Positions 7,676 through 16,678 of a stretch of DNA of 36,054 nt are shown one piece after another. Both the position numbers and the translations under genes were made by a program. Origin of the DNA: an uncultured Acidobacteriota bacterium (GTDB lineage Bacteria > Acidobacteriota > Vicinamibacteria > Vicinamibacterales > CAVVIG01); assembly GCA_902825985.1 (NCBI GenBank), contig CADEDC010000060.1, positions 1-36,054 on the forward strand, written 5' to 3'. Every line of letters begins with the position of its first letter. Position 1 is the first letter of the stretch. The notes beneath the pieces were generated by a model, which was not told the origin of the DNA, searched no databases, and saw nothing but the letters and a program-made list of their open reading frames with translations.

Positions 7676-8859
7676 GCGCGGTGCTCCGATGCCAGCACCG
7701 GAGCCTGGGTGAGGCCCACCGACGAATCGGCCGCGGGTGCGGTGACGGCATCGCGATAGGCACGGAAGAGCGGCACCAGGGCATCGGACCACTGTCGACC
7801 ATGCGCATACTGTCGCGCCCGGTCGGCCATCTGCCCGCGGCGGCTCGCCGACGCGAGCAGGCTGGCGGCGCGCCGCGTGAACGACCGCAGGTCGTGGCAG
7901 ACGAAGCCGGTCTCGCCATCCACCATGTTCTCCTGCGGGCCGCCGGCGTCGGTGACCAGCACTGGCAGGCCGGAGGCCTGGGCTTCCAACACCACGTTGC
8001 CGGCGGTGTCGGTCCGGCTCGGAAAGACGAAGAGATCCGCCGATGCCATCGCCACCGCGACGTCGTCGTGCGACAGCGTGCCGGTGAACACGGCGCCAGT
8101 ACAGCGGTCGCTGAGTTCGTTTCGCATCGGGCCGCCGCCGACGATGACCAGGCGATGCGCGACGCCCGAGCGCTGCAGCCGCTCGGTGAGCGCCGGCAGC
8201 AGGTCGAGCCCCTTCTCACGTGATACCCGACCCACGTAGAGCAGTACCGGCCGCCCGTCCGACGCGCCCCAGCGGGCCCGAAGCGCCGACGAACGCCTGG
8301 CGGGCGCGAACTGTTCGGTGCACACGCCGCGCGTCCACAGGCCGATCTTCGACGGGTCGATCTGGCCGCGGACCAGGATGGCCCGGGTTGCCGCCGACGG
8401 CGCGAGGACGCGCACGCACCTGCCGTAGGGCCACCGCATGTACTGCTGCATCAAATCACCCAGGCGCGGTGAGCGGCTCAGCAGGCGCGTGTACTCGGCC
8501 AGGTCGGTGTGGAAGCTGCCGACCATCGGCAGCCGCAGCTTGGTCGCGACGTACATCGCCGCCAACCCGACCGGGCCGGGTGTCGTGAAATGCAGCAGGT
8601 CGATGCGGTCCTGCCGAACCTGCCGAAGCAGCCGGCGCACGGGCGGCAGATACATGCGCATCTCGCGGTAGAACGGGATGCCGACGCCGAATGCCGGGGC
8701 GGCGAAGTACTCCGGCCGGTCCACCTCGCGCGATTCGCAGGTATAGACACGCGGCAGGATGTCGGCGGGCGCGTGGGTCAGCAACGCGCGCAACGTCGTC
8801 GTGACGCCGTTGACCTTCGAAAAATCGTTGTCCGTGAAGACCGCCACACGCATGGTCAT
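7672..8859 (-). CDS. glycosyltransferase, GT4 family (lipid/mannosyltransferase-like)
   Basis: A 395-residue GT-B protein resembling the group that includes diacylglycerol and mannosyl glycosyltransferases. The N-terminus is MRVAVFTDNDFSKVNGVTT, the glycine loop seen in MgtA- and SqdX-like enzymes. It is followed by DLLHFTTPGPVGLAAM and a VGSFHTDLAEY segment. The donor half has LLYVGRVSREKGLDLLPAL and the catalytic SADLFVFPSRTDTAGNVVLEAQASGLPVLV. ATG 8859 overlaps the upstream PHP gene stop as ATGA. The N-terminal similarity is to enzymes that glycosylate lipid acceptors, but family-level resemblance does not fix the substrate. Confidence 0.85.
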   Translation of the reverse strand: MTMRVAVFTDNDFSKVNGVTTTLRALLTHAPADILPRVYTCESREVDRPEYFAAPAFGVGIPFYREMRMYLPPVRRLLRQVRQDRIDLLHFTTPGPVGLAAMYVATKLRLPMVGSFHTDLAEYTRLLSRSPRLGDLMQQYMRWPYGRCVRVLAPSAATRAILVRGQIDPSKIGLWTRGVCTEQFAPARRSSALRARWGASDGRPVLLYVGRVSREKGLDLLPALTERLQRSGVAHRLVIVGGGPMRNELSDRCTGAVFTGTLSHDDVAVAMASADLFVFPSRTDTAGNVVLEAQASGLPVLVTDAGGPQENMVDGETGFVCHDLRSFTRRAASLLASASRRGQMADRARQYAHGRQWSDALVPLFRAYRDAVTAPAADSSVGLTQAPVLASEHRA

Positions 8860-9779
8860 ACCGCCTTTGCAAAAACCGCGGCCTTGCGGCGTGCAAGGGC
8901 GGGAGAAGCCACCAGGTCGAACAGGAGCGAGCGGTTGAATCGGTCCTCCTCCCTGAAGTGCATCACGGCGCCGATGAGCGGCAGGCAGATGAGTGGCAGG
9001 CCGATGAGGCCGCCGATGACGAAGGCGTGCGCCGGCCAGCGATGCGGCGCGCGGACGAGACCGAGCGCGCGTTCCTCATAGAACCGCGCCGCAAATCGCA
9101 GCATGTCGGACGCCATCGTGAAGTAGTGTCCGTGCCGGCCGACGGCCCGGGCCCGGCCGGACCGCAACCCGGCCATGAACGCCTCACGTGTCGTCACGCC
9201 GTCGACGACGGTGTAGGTGCGGCCGATGCCGCGGCCGGTGTGGGCATCGCTGCCGCCGACCGCGTGCTTGCCGGTGGCGCCGGCGAGCGCCCGCGCCGTC
9301 CGGTTCTGGCCCGGGAGGCGCGAGCCATTGATGACTTCGAAGGCGTCGACCCACGGCAGGAGCGATGCGATGTGGGCCGCGGTCATGCGGCCGTTGACCT
9401 GCGACGCGACGTGGTTCACCACCGTGTAGATCTGCTGTTCGCGGAGATACGGGAGCAGGTCGGCGACGTTCCCGCGCAGGCGATCGATGGCGCGGAACTG
9501 CGTGGCGGTGATGTCCAGCACGCCGAGGTGCACGTCGACATCGATGCCCGGGAACGACGCCGATACCTCACAGCCGACGATGACGTCCGGCAGGTGCGCG
9601 AGCGTGAGCGCACCCTCGATGGTGTCGTGGTCGGTGATGGCGACGAGGTCCATGCCGCGTGCCTTGGCGAGCCGGTAGACGCGCTCCGGGGTGTTGTACG
9701 ACTCCCGCATGATGAGCGACAAGGGCCAGATCGAGGTCATCCCGGAGTAGTGCGTGTGGACGTGCGCATCGAGCTTCAT
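8856..9779 (-). CDS. PHP-domain phosphoesterase, first gene of the glycosyltransferase operon
   Basis: A 307-residue protein with a PHP (polymerase and histidinol phosphatase) metal-dependent phosphoesterase domain. The diagnostic motifs are DAHVHTHYSG (residues 3-12), AITDHDTIEG, a conserved VGCEVSA glutamate, a central VVNHVA histidine, and the closing VGGSDAHTGRG. After residue ~230 the chain carries a hydrophobic segment (FVIGGLIGLPLICLPLIG) that could bind or cross the membrane, so this phosphoesterase may act on a membrane-linked substrate. The start at 9779 has a clear GGAGG four bases upstream; the longer open frame to 9842 lacks one. It heads the operon driven by the Pho-type promoter at 9845-9899. 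Confidence 0.85.
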   Translation of the reverse strand: MKLDAHVHTHYSGMTSIWPLSLIMRESYNTPERVYRLAKARGMDLVAITDHDTIEGALTLAHLPDVIVGCEVSASFPGIDVDVHLGVLDITATQFRAIDRLRGNVADLLPYLREQQIYTVVNHVASQVNGRMTAAHIASLLPWVDAFEVINGSRLPGQNRTARALAGATGKHAVGGSDAHTGRGIGRTYTVVDGVTTREAFMAGLRSGRARAVGRHGHYFTMASDMLRFAARFYEERALGLVRAPHRWPAHAFVIGGLIGLPLICLPLIGAVMHFREEDRFNRSLLFDLVASPALARRKAAVFAKAV

Positions 9780-9844
9780 CGAGCCTCCGACGCGCGCCGC
9801 GGTGGATGGCGACCCCAGATGTGGGACCGTCGCGCGCCACACCC

Positions 9845-9899
9845 ACTATGAGGCGGGGCGATGACGGCACCATGTACGCGGTGGCACGAGCGCGTAAAC
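9845..9899 (-). promoter_or_regulatory. Pho-box-like promoter of the PHP/glycosyltransferase operon
   Basis: On the minus strand the -10 hexamer CATAGT starts at 9850. Blocks GTTTACG (from 9899), CGTGCCA (9888), GTACATG (9877) and CGTCATC (9866) begin 49, 38, 27 and 16 bases before it. The outermost and innermost blocks match those of pstS and alkaline phosphatase, and the 49-base spacing is identical. The two middle blocks are degenerate. Confidence 0.5.
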
Positions 9900-9919
9900 A
9901 CTGCCGTGGCGCGGCAGTG
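9899..9919. repeat. perfect 8-base inverted repeat between divergent promoters
   Basis: CACTGCCG-TGGCG-CGGCAGTG is a perfect inverted repeat with a five-base centre. It touches the outermost Pho-like block on the left. Its right end lies three bases before the TATGCT -10 of the DUF155 gene, where a -35 or operator would be. It is placed to bind a dimeric regulator; which one is unknown. Confidence 0.4.
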
Positions 9920-9922
9920 CGG

Positions 9923-9928
9923 TATGCT
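9923..9928 (+). promoter_or_regulatory. candidate -10 element for the DUF155 gene
   Basis: TATGCT starts 14 bases before the GTG start at 9937, so the transcript could begin at or just before the start codon. No ribosome-binding site is visible, which fits leaderless or near-leaderless expression. Confidence 0.4.
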
Positions 9929-9936
9929 GCCCTTCA

Positions 9937-11028
9937 GTGCGGATCCGCAGCGGGCAGCTCGTCGTGTTCTATCTCTTCGACGTCGGAGAGTCCGTGGATC
10001 TGGCAGCCCTGCCGGCGCTGATCGCCGGCCCGACGACCGCCGCCCGGCTGACGCCGAAGCCGGCGACGCCGGTGTACGTGCAGTACGACAAACCGCCGGT
10101 GTCGTTCGGTGGCGAGGCGGTCGGCGCCGAGCCGATCGACGGCTTCGCGGTCCGTTGTCGGGTCTACGACTACGGCGTACTGTCGATCGCCCTGTCCCGG
10201 CCATTGGCCGGCGACTGGGCCGACCTGGTCGCCGTCGGCCAGGGCGTGATCGAGAACGCCGAACTCGAGCAGCGTGCGTCCGAGGTGTGTCGCACCATCG
10301 TGCAGCGTCTGCATCCGGCGGTGACCGGCCGCCGCCTCACGCCGCTGTCGGAGGACTACGTCGTCTTCCTGGTCCACGCGTTGGACGAGACACCGACCGC
10401 CGAGGCGCTGCTCGCGGTGCATGGCGACGACATCGCCGCGATGCTGCGTGGCGAACGCCAGCCGCTGAGCCCGCAGGAGCGCGCGACCGTACTGCGCCAT
10501 CGTCTGTCGTACCTGGCCGACGACCTCGTCGTGCCGACGTGGAACGCGGCGTTCGTCTACGACACGCCGGCGGGCGCCAGCGCCGCGCTCGACATCATCG
10601 AATACGCCAACTCCCAGCTGCTGCAGTTCCGCTACTATGACGAGCGGCTCGATCGCGAGCTGTCGGCGATCTACGCGACGCTGCAGCGGCCGCGCTGGTT
10701 CGATCAGTGGGTCGGGTCGCGCTACCGCCAGGCGGCGCAGCAGGTGCATGCCCTGTTCGTCGACGTCACCGAGGTGACCGACCGGACGGTCAACGCCCTG
10801 AAGTTCACCGGCGACGTCTATGCCGCCCGCCTCTTCGGCCTGGTCGCCGAGCGGTTCGGGCTCGCGACGTGGAAGGGCAATGTCGAAGGAAAGCTGCGGA
10901 CCCTCGACGCCATCTACCGGTTCGCAGTGGAGCAGTCGTCGATGGCACGCGGCCAGCTGCTCGAGCTGATGGTCGTGCTGATTCTCGTGTTCGAGCTCGG
11001 GATGCTGCTGGCCGGGCTCGCCGAGTAG
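9937..11028 (+). CDS. DUF155/RMD1-like protein with C-terminal membrane anchor
   Basis: A 363-residue protein resembling the RMD1/YagE (DUF155) family. The family-like parts are the IIEYANSQLLQFRYYDERLD helix, the ALKFTGDVYAARLFGLVAERF segment, the VEGKLRTLDAIYRFAVEQSS coiled region, and a single hydrophobic anchor at the extreme C-terminus (LLELMVVLILVFELGMLLAGL). Yeast members act at mitochondria and the cytoskeleton; the bacterial role is not established. The GTG at 9937 is the only start compatible with the upstream TATGCT element. It is divergent from the PHP operon and sits just upstream of pstS in the same direction, separated by 117 bases with a possible terminator, so it is probably not part of the pst operon. 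Confidence 0.75.
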   Translation: MRIRSGQLVVFYLFDVGESVDLAALPALIAGPTTAARLTPKPATPVYVQYDKPPVSFGGEAVGAEPIDGFAVRCRVYDYGVLSIALSRPLAGDWADLVAVGQGVIENAELEQRASEVCRTIVQRLHPAVTGRRLTPLSEDYVVFLVHALDETPTAEALLAVHGDDIAAMLRGERQPLSPQERATVLRHRLSYLADDLVVPTWNAAFVYDTPAGASAALDIIEYANSQLLQFRYYDERLDRELSAIYATLQRPRWFDQWVGSRYRQAAQQVHALFVDVTEVTDRTVNALKFTGDVYAARLFGLVAERFGLATWKGNVEGKLRTLDAIYRFAVEQSSMARGQLLELMVVLILVFELGMLLAGLAE

Positions 11029-11078
11029 CCGGCCGGGCGGCGTTCGTGGCGGCCGGAACGGCCGGGGTACGGCCGGCT
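11027..11078 (+). terminator. possible hairpin after the DUF155 gene
   Basis: AGCCGGCCG (11027-11035) can pair with CGGCCGGCT (11070-11078), nine perfect base pairs with a long GC-rich loop that contains further pairing. There is no T-run, so it is a weak terminator candidate. It ends seven bases before the pstS Pho box. Confidence 0.25.
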
Positions 11079-11084
11079 GGCAGA

Positions 11085-11139
11085 GTTTACAGGGATGTAA
11101 CATCCGTGACGCATGCCGGACATTTCAGATCGCTAGTGT
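11085..11139 (+). promoter_or_regulatory. Pho-box promoter of pstS
   Basis: Blocks GTTTACA (11085), TGTAACA (11096), TGACGCA (11107) and GGACATT (11118) begin at exact 11-base steps. The -10 hexamer TAGTGT starts at 11134, 16 bases after the last block start. Eleven-base direct repeats are the known form of PhoB/PhoP sites, and pst is the classic PhoB target. The same TAGTGT hexamer at the same spacing is found at the alkaline phosphatase promoter. Confidence 0.7.
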
Positions 11140-11145
11140 GAAAGC

Positions 11146-12222
<1,077 letters not shown>

Positions 12223-12228
12223 ACCGCC

Positions 12229-13119
12229 ATGAGCCGATCGGGTCGCCGGGCCGTCGAGTTCGTCATCGAGCGCATGTTGTTCCTGTGCGCGGCGGGGTCG
12301 ATCCTCATCACCGTGGGGATCATCGGTGTGCTGCTGTTCGAGACGGTCGAGTTCCTCCGCGAGGTGTCGTTCGTTGAATTCCTGTTCGGCACCGAGTGGA
12401 CGCCGCTGTTCTCGGACAAGCATTTCGGGGTGCTGCCGCTGGTCAGCGGCACGCTGCTCACCTCGCTCATCGCGATGGCGGTGGCGCTGCCCGGCGGCCT
12501 GCTGACCGCCATCTTCCTCAGCGAGTACGCCGGCATGGCGATCCGGCGGACGGTCCGCCCGGTGCTCGAAATCCTGGCCGGCGTCCCGACCGTCGTCTAC
12601 GGCTACTTCGCCCTGCAGTTCGTCACGCCGCTGCTGCAACCGCTGGTGCCGGGTCTGGCCGGCTTCAACGCGCTCGGCCCCGGCCTGGTGATGGGGCTGA
12701 TGATCCTGCCGCTGGTGTCGTCGCTGTCCGAGGACGCCCTGCACAACGTGCCGAACGGGCTGCGCGAAGGATCGTACGCACTCGGCGCAACCAAGATGCA
12801 GACCGCCCTGCGCGTCGTCGTGCCGGCGGCATTCTCCGGCATCTCGGCGGCCGCGATCCTGGCGGTGTCGCGCGCCATCGGCGAGACGATGATCGTGGCG
12901 ATCGCCGCCGGCCAGCAGCCGCGGCTCACGCTCGATCCGCGGGTGCCGGTCGAGACGATGACCGCCTACATCGTCCAGGTGAGCCTCGGTGACACGCCCG
13001 CCGGGACGATCGAGTACCGAACCATCTTCGCCGTCGGTATGCTGCTGTTCCTCAGCACGTTCGTGCTGAACCTGGCATCCACCTGGCTTCGAAACCGCTT
13101 TCGGGAGGAGTACGCATGA
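12229..13119 (+). CDS. pstC: phosphate ABC transporter permease PstC
   Basis: A 296-residue inner-membrane permease with six hydrophobic segments. The ABC-permease coupling loop [13 protein letters not shown] is near residue 182 and is followed by [19 protein letters not shown]. The pair pstC then pstA, and the [13 protein letters not shown] stretch after the first membrane helix, identify it as PstC. It follows pstS by six bases and overlaps pstA as ATGA at 13116-13119, so the three genes are one translationally linked operon. Confidence 0.95.
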   Translation: MSRSGRRAVEFVIERMLFLCAAGSILITVGIIGVLLFETVEFLREVSFVEFLFGTEWTPLFSDKHFGVLPLVSGTLLTSLIAMAVALPGGLLTAIFLSEYAGMAIRRTVRPVLEILAGVPTVVYGYFALQFVTPLLQPLVPGLAGFNALGPGLVMGLMILPLVSSLSEDALHNVPNGLREGSYALGATKMQTALRVVVPAAFSGISAAAILAVSRAIGETMIVAIAAGQQPRLTLDPRVPVETMTAYIVQVSLGDTPAGTIEYRTIFAVGMLLFLSTFVLNLASTWLRNRFREEYA

Positions 13120-14006
13120 CCGACGCATCGCCGGCTGCGGTACCGACCCCCGTCCGCCCGCCGTTCCTGCGTCATTCGGGCGACCGGCTGCTCGGGCTGT
13201 TCGGCCTGCTGGTCATGCTGCTGGCGCTGGCGGCGCTGGCCGCGCTGCTGTTCGACATCACCCGAGACGGTATCGGCCGTCTGTCGTGGCAGTTCCTCAC
13301 CAGCTACCCGTCGCGGCGCGCGGCGGAGGCCGGCATCCTGCCGGCTCTGGCCGGTAGCGTCTACGTCATCGGCATCACGGCGCTCATCGCCGTGCCGCTC
13401 GGCGTCGGCGCCGCCGTCTACCTCGAGGAGTACGAGGCGCAGGGACGCCTGTCGCGCCTCATCGAGATCAACATCGCGAACCTGGCCGGCGTCCCGTCGA
13501 TCATCTACGGCCTGCTCGGGCTCGGGCTGTTCGTCCGCATCTTCGGGATGGGACGGAGCGTGCTCGCCGGGTCGTGTACGCTGGCGCTGCTGGTGCTGCC
13601 GACGGTGATCATCTCGACGCGCGAGGCGCTGCGCGCCGTGCCGAAGTCGCTGCGGGAAGGCTCCTACGCGCTCGGCGCCACGAAGTGGCAGACCATCCAG
13701 CACCAGGTGCTGCCGGCGGCGCTGCCCGGGGTGCTCACCGGGCTGATTCTGGCGCTGTCGCGCGCCATCGGCGAGACGGCGCCGCTCATCACGATTGGGG
13801 CGCTCACCTACGTGCCGTTCCTGCCCGACGGCCTCTGGTCGCCGTTCACCGTGCTGCCGATCCAGATTTTCAACTGGGTGTCACGTCCCCAGGCCGCGTT
13901 TGCCGAGAATGCGGCGGCCGGCATCCTCGTGCTCCTGGTCCTGCTGCTGGCGATGAACGCCGTCGCCATCGTCGTCCGCGATCGCTTTCAGAGGCGGGCG
14001 CAGTAG
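13116..14006 (+). CDS. pstA: phosphate ABC transporter permease PstA
   Basis: A 296-residue inner-membrane permease partner of PstC. It has a Pro-rich N-terminus, then [21 protein letters not shown], typical of PstA, and the coupling loop [13 protein letters not shown] followed by [19 protein letters not shown]. The ATGA overlap with pstC supports the start. Normally pstB, the ATPase, comes next. Here the operon ends and the following gene is on the opposite strand, so the ATPase must be encoded elsewhere if this transporter works. Confidence 0.95.
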   Translation: MTDASPAAVPTPVRPPFLRHSGDRLLGLFGLLVMLLALAALAALLFDITRDGIGRLSWQFLTSYPSRRAAEAGILPALAGSVYVIGITALIAVPLGVGAAVYLEEYEAQGRLSRLIEINIANLAGVPSIIYGLLGLGLFVRIFGMGRSVLAGSCTLALLVLPTVIISTREALRAVPKSLREGSYALGATKWQTIQHQVLPAALPGVLTGLILALSRAIGETAPLITIGALTYVPFLPDGLWSPFTVLPIQIFNWVSRPQAAFAENAAAGILVLLVLLLAMNAVAIVVRDRFQRRAQ

Positions 14007-14062
14007 CGGACCGCCTCGGGCGACCACACAGAGTCCGTGATCGAGCGCTGACGTTGGCGGGG

Positions 14063-14091
14063 CGCCGCGCGATCGCGCGGACCGCGCGGCG
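14063..14091. terminator. hairpin between convergent pstA and the phytase-like gene
   Basis: CGCCGCGCG (14063-14071) pairs perfectly with CGCGCGGCG (14083-14091) across an 11-base loop. No T-run follows on either strand. The rest of the 210-base convergent gap holds nothing I can identify; in particular there is no pstB remnant. Confidence 0.35.
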
Positions 14092-14216
14092 TCGACGTCC
14101 CCGGGCTCTGGTTGACGACCGCCGATTTGGGAACCAGAAGCGGCCGAACGAGGCGTTCCACGGCAACGAGCGGACTGGGCGTTCGATGCCGCCTGCCGCC
14201 GATCGAGGGTGCGCGA

Positions 14217-15593
14217 TCAGTCTCGGCCGTCGTGCCGGTGACCGGTGCCTCCGACACGGAGGGTCTTCAGCGCCGCCGCCGAGCGTAGTGTGATGATCTC
14301 GGTGCCGTCCGGCGTGCCGGGCACCCGGCCGTTGCCGCCAGGATAGTTGTTGTCGAGTCCGACGAGCAGCGTGTGCGAATCGATCGGCGTGACCGACTCC
14401 ACCGACTGCAGAGGGAAGTTGAAGCGGTCGGCGGGGATCGCGAGCAGCGGACCACCAATGTCCCGCGGGTCGGCGATGTCCAGCAGGTCGACCAGCAGCC
14501 GTTTCCGCAGCAGTCCGGTCGTCCCGTCGACCTCGCTGAGGTCGAACAGGTAGAGCTTCTTCTGATACGGCGGATTGGCTGCGGTCGGCGGCCCCTGGAA
14601 GTCGTCCCGCTCGATCATCACGTAGCGATCGCCGGCGAGATGCGTCATGTCGCCGGTCACGAAGACGTTGGTCGCGTTGTTCGAGCCGCCGGTAATCGGG
14701 TCCGAGCTGTCCTTCGCATATCTGAACGACCGGCCGGTGTAGCGTTCCCGGCGGGTGTCGAACTCGTAGATCTCGAGCACGCGCTTGTCCGTTTCGCTGT
14801 TGATCGATGCCTCGGTGGTGACGTACAGGCGGCTGCCGTCGCGGTTGCGGGTCATCGACTCGAAGCCGCGCGAACTCGGCAGGTTGGCAGGACCCTGCGT
14901 CGCGTTCTGCGGGTTCTGCGGGGCGCGCAGCACCGGATGCCGCACCGGCGCGCTCAGCAGTCGCCCGTCGGCGCCGAAGTGCAGCAGGTACGGCCCGAAC
15001 TCTTCGCCGATCCAGATGCTGCCGTCATCCATGCGGGCGATCGACTCGACGTCGAAGTCGGCGCCGGTCAGCAGGCGGCGGTTGCGAATCGCCGGGTCGA
15101 CCGGAATCTGGGCGCCGGTCGGATAGTAGTTCTGACGCAGGTAGACCGGACCGCCGGCCACATACGAAAGGTCGAGCAGTCCGTTCGGATCGCTGAACGG
15201 CGTGAACGACATGACGGTCACCGGACCGCGCGAGGTCGTACCATCGCCCTTCGTCTTGAAATCCGGCACGAACTCGTAGAAGCCGATGACGAAGTCGGCG
15301 CTGTTGCCCTGGGCGCCGAAGCCGTTGTCGGGCAAGCCGATGAACGTGCCCTTCTTGGGATTGCCGGGGATGACGCCCGAGAAGCCTGGAATCGGTTGGC
15401 CCTCGTACGGCGGGGTCACGCCGTTGACGGGGCCGGTTGTGAACTGGCCGGATACCGGGCCCGGGTGACGGTAGGTCGAGGGAATCTCTGCCCAGCCGGT
15501 CAGCCGAAAATCGTTGGCGGGCGGATCATCGTGAGCGGAAACGACAGCGGCGGCTGCCAGAAGGGCGAGCAGGGCGCAGGCCGGTCGGTGCAT
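14217..15593 (-). CDS. secreted esterase-like phytase family protein
   Basis: A 458-residue exported protein of the esterase-like activity of phytase family (PF13449 type), which includes proteins proposed to release phosphate from organic esters. An N-terminal signal peptide is clear (CALLALLAAAAVVSA, cut near residue 21). The family pattern appears as GLPDNGFGAQGNSADF, DVESIARMDDGSIWIGEEFGPYLLHF, GFESMTRNRDGSRLYV and SVTPIDSHTLLVGLDNNYPG. ATG 15593 has GGAGA eight bases upstream; the longer frame to 15629 lacks one. The enzymatic activity is known only for few relatives, so the function is a family-level guess. Its Pho-box-like promoter (15660-15714) supports a role in phosphate scavenging. 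Confidence 0.85.
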   Translation of the reverse strand: MHRPACALLALLAAAAVVSAHDDPPANDFRLTGWAEIPSTYRHPGPVSGQFTTGPVNGVTPPYEGQPIPGFSGVIPGNPKKGTFIGLPDNGFGAQGNSADFVIGFYEFVPDFKTKGDGTTSRGPVTVMSFTPFSDPNGLLDLSYVAGGPVYLRQNYYPTGAQIPVDPAIRNRRLLTGADFDVESIARMDDGSIWIGEEFGPYLLHFGADGRLLSAPVRHPVLRAPQNPQNATQGPANLPSSRGFESMTRNRDGSRLYVTTEASINSETDKRVLEIYEFDTRRERYTGRSFRYAKDSSDPITGGSNNATNVFVTGDMTHLAGDRYVMIERDDFQGPPTAANPPYQKKLYLFDLSEVDGTTGLLRKRLLVDLLDIADPRDIGGPLLAIPADRFNFPLQSVESVTPIDSHTLLVGLDNNYPGGNGRVPGTPDGTEIITLRSAAALKTLRVGGTGHRHDGRD

Positions 15594-15659
15594 GGACAGG
15601 TTCTCCTTGATGAGGGTTGTCGGCGGCACCCGGGACTGGGGCCGCTAGTGAACCCCGTC

Positions 15660-15714
15660 AGCGTAGAGGGCTGACGTCAAGACCTGATGACTTCGTCACG
15701 ACGACCAGGAAAAC
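15660..15714 (-). promoter_or_regulatory. Pho-box-like promoter of the phytase-like gene
   Basis: On the minus strand GTTTTCC (from 15714), CGTCGTG (15703), AGTCATC (15692) and CTTGACG (15681) are spaced by 11 bases. The -10 hexamer TACGCT starts at 15665, which is 49 bases from the first block and 16 from the last. The same TACGCT hexamer follows the receptor-gene Pho box. Confidence 0.55.
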
Positions 15715-15807
15715 TGTGGCGGGCCGCGGCGCCGCGCGTGCCGATGCCGCCGGTCGTCCGAGCACGCCTCGGTCGACCATCGCCGCGCCGGCGCCAGGGT
15801 GAAGCAC

Positions 15808-16530
15808 CTACACCAGCGGCGTCGGCGTGCTGCGACGGCGTTCGCCGGTGTCCACCGGCGGCAGCCGATGCGAACCGTGGCGTACGTCGCGTCCGCTGAC
15901 CATGAAGATGACGTCTTCGGCGATGTTGGTCGCATGGTCACCGACGCGCTCGAGATGACGTGACATCAGGATGAGATCGGTGGCCGGCTCTATTCGCAGA
16001 GGTTCACTGAGCATGAAGGTCAGCACCTCGCGGAAGATCTGGTCCTTCAGAGCGTCCAGCCAGTCGTCTTGTCGCAACACACCGTGCGCCAGACGGAGGT
16101 CCCGTGCAATGAAGGCGTCGAGGGCCTCGCTGAGCATCGTTGACGCCAGCGTTGCCATTCTCGGCAGGTCGATGAGCGGCTTGACCGGAGGGTGGCGCAG
16201 GTAGCGAAGGCCCGCCTGCCCGATATTGACCGCCAGATCGGCCACCCGCTCGAGATCGGTCGCAATCTTCAAGGCAGCGACGACGGTCCGCAGATCGGTC
16301 GCGACGGGTTGCTGGAGCGCCAGCAGGGTGAAACACTGGTGGTCGACCTCGATCTGGTGACGATCGATGCGATCGTCACTGGTGACGACCAGCCTGAGCG
16401 CTTCGACGTTGCGGTCGACCAGGCCGCCCATGGCGAGTTGCAGACGTCCCTCAGCGAGCCGGCCCATGGCCAGCAGTTGGTCGCACAGACGGGCGAGCTC
16501 GGCGACGAGGTGACGGGTGTCGGGGTTCAT
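15808..16530 (-). CDS. phoU: phosphate signalling protein PhoU
   Basis: A 240-residue cytoplasmic protein that in other bacteria links the Pst transporter to the PhoR kinase and keeps the Pho response off when phosphate is plentiful. It has the two-fold three-helix-bundle repeat, each half with the metal-binding pattern: LERVADLAVNIGQ near residue 90 and LERVGDHATNIAEDVIF near 195. Start ATG 16530 gives the usual MNPDTRHLVAELARL opening. It is separated from pstSCA and on the other strand, unlike the common pstSCAB-phoU order. The promoter at 16562-16594 carries two Pho-like blocks, suggesting feedback control by PhoB. Confidence 0.95.
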   Translation of the reverse strand: MNPDTRHLVAELARLCDQLLAMGRLAEGRLQLAMGGLVDRNVEALRLVVTSDDRIDRHQIEVDHQCFTLLALQQPVATDLRTVVAALKIATDLERVADLAVNIGQAGLRYLRHPPVKPLIDLPRMATLASTMLSEALDAFIARDLRLAHGVLRQDDWLDALKDQIFREVLTFMLSEPLRIEPATDLILMSRHLERVGDHATNIAEDVIFMVSGRDVRHGSHRLPPVDTGERRRSTPTPLV

Positions 16531-16561
16531 GCGAGCGGAGCGGAGAACCGCGGCCGTCACG

Positions 16562-16594
16562 ACTGTAGCAACGCGATGTGACGACCGTGTGTCG
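16562..16594 (-). promoter_or_regulatory. two-repeat Pho-box-like promoter of phoU
   Basis: On the minus strand CGACACA (from 16594) and CGTCACA (from 16583) are 11 bases apart. The -10 hexamer TACAGT starts at 16567, 16 bases after the second block start. This matches the two-repeat layout of enterobacterial Pho promoters. The outer two blocks seen at pstS are missing. Confidence 0.45.
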
Positions 16595-16637
16595 CCGGTG
16601 CGGCGTGGCCGGCGATCGGAAGGACGTCTGCACCTGC

Positions 16638-16659
16638 GGCCGCCGCTGATGCGGCGGCC
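16638..16659 (-). terminator. strong hairpin after the glycerophosphodiesterase gene
   Basis: GGCCGCCGC and GCGGCGGCC pair perfectly over nine bases with a TGAT loop, about 20 bases past the stop codon of the GDPD gene. No T-run follows on the minus strand. It separates that gene from the phoU promoter. Confidence 0.5.
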
Positions 16660-16678
16660 GGCCGGTGGGCCGTGCGGC

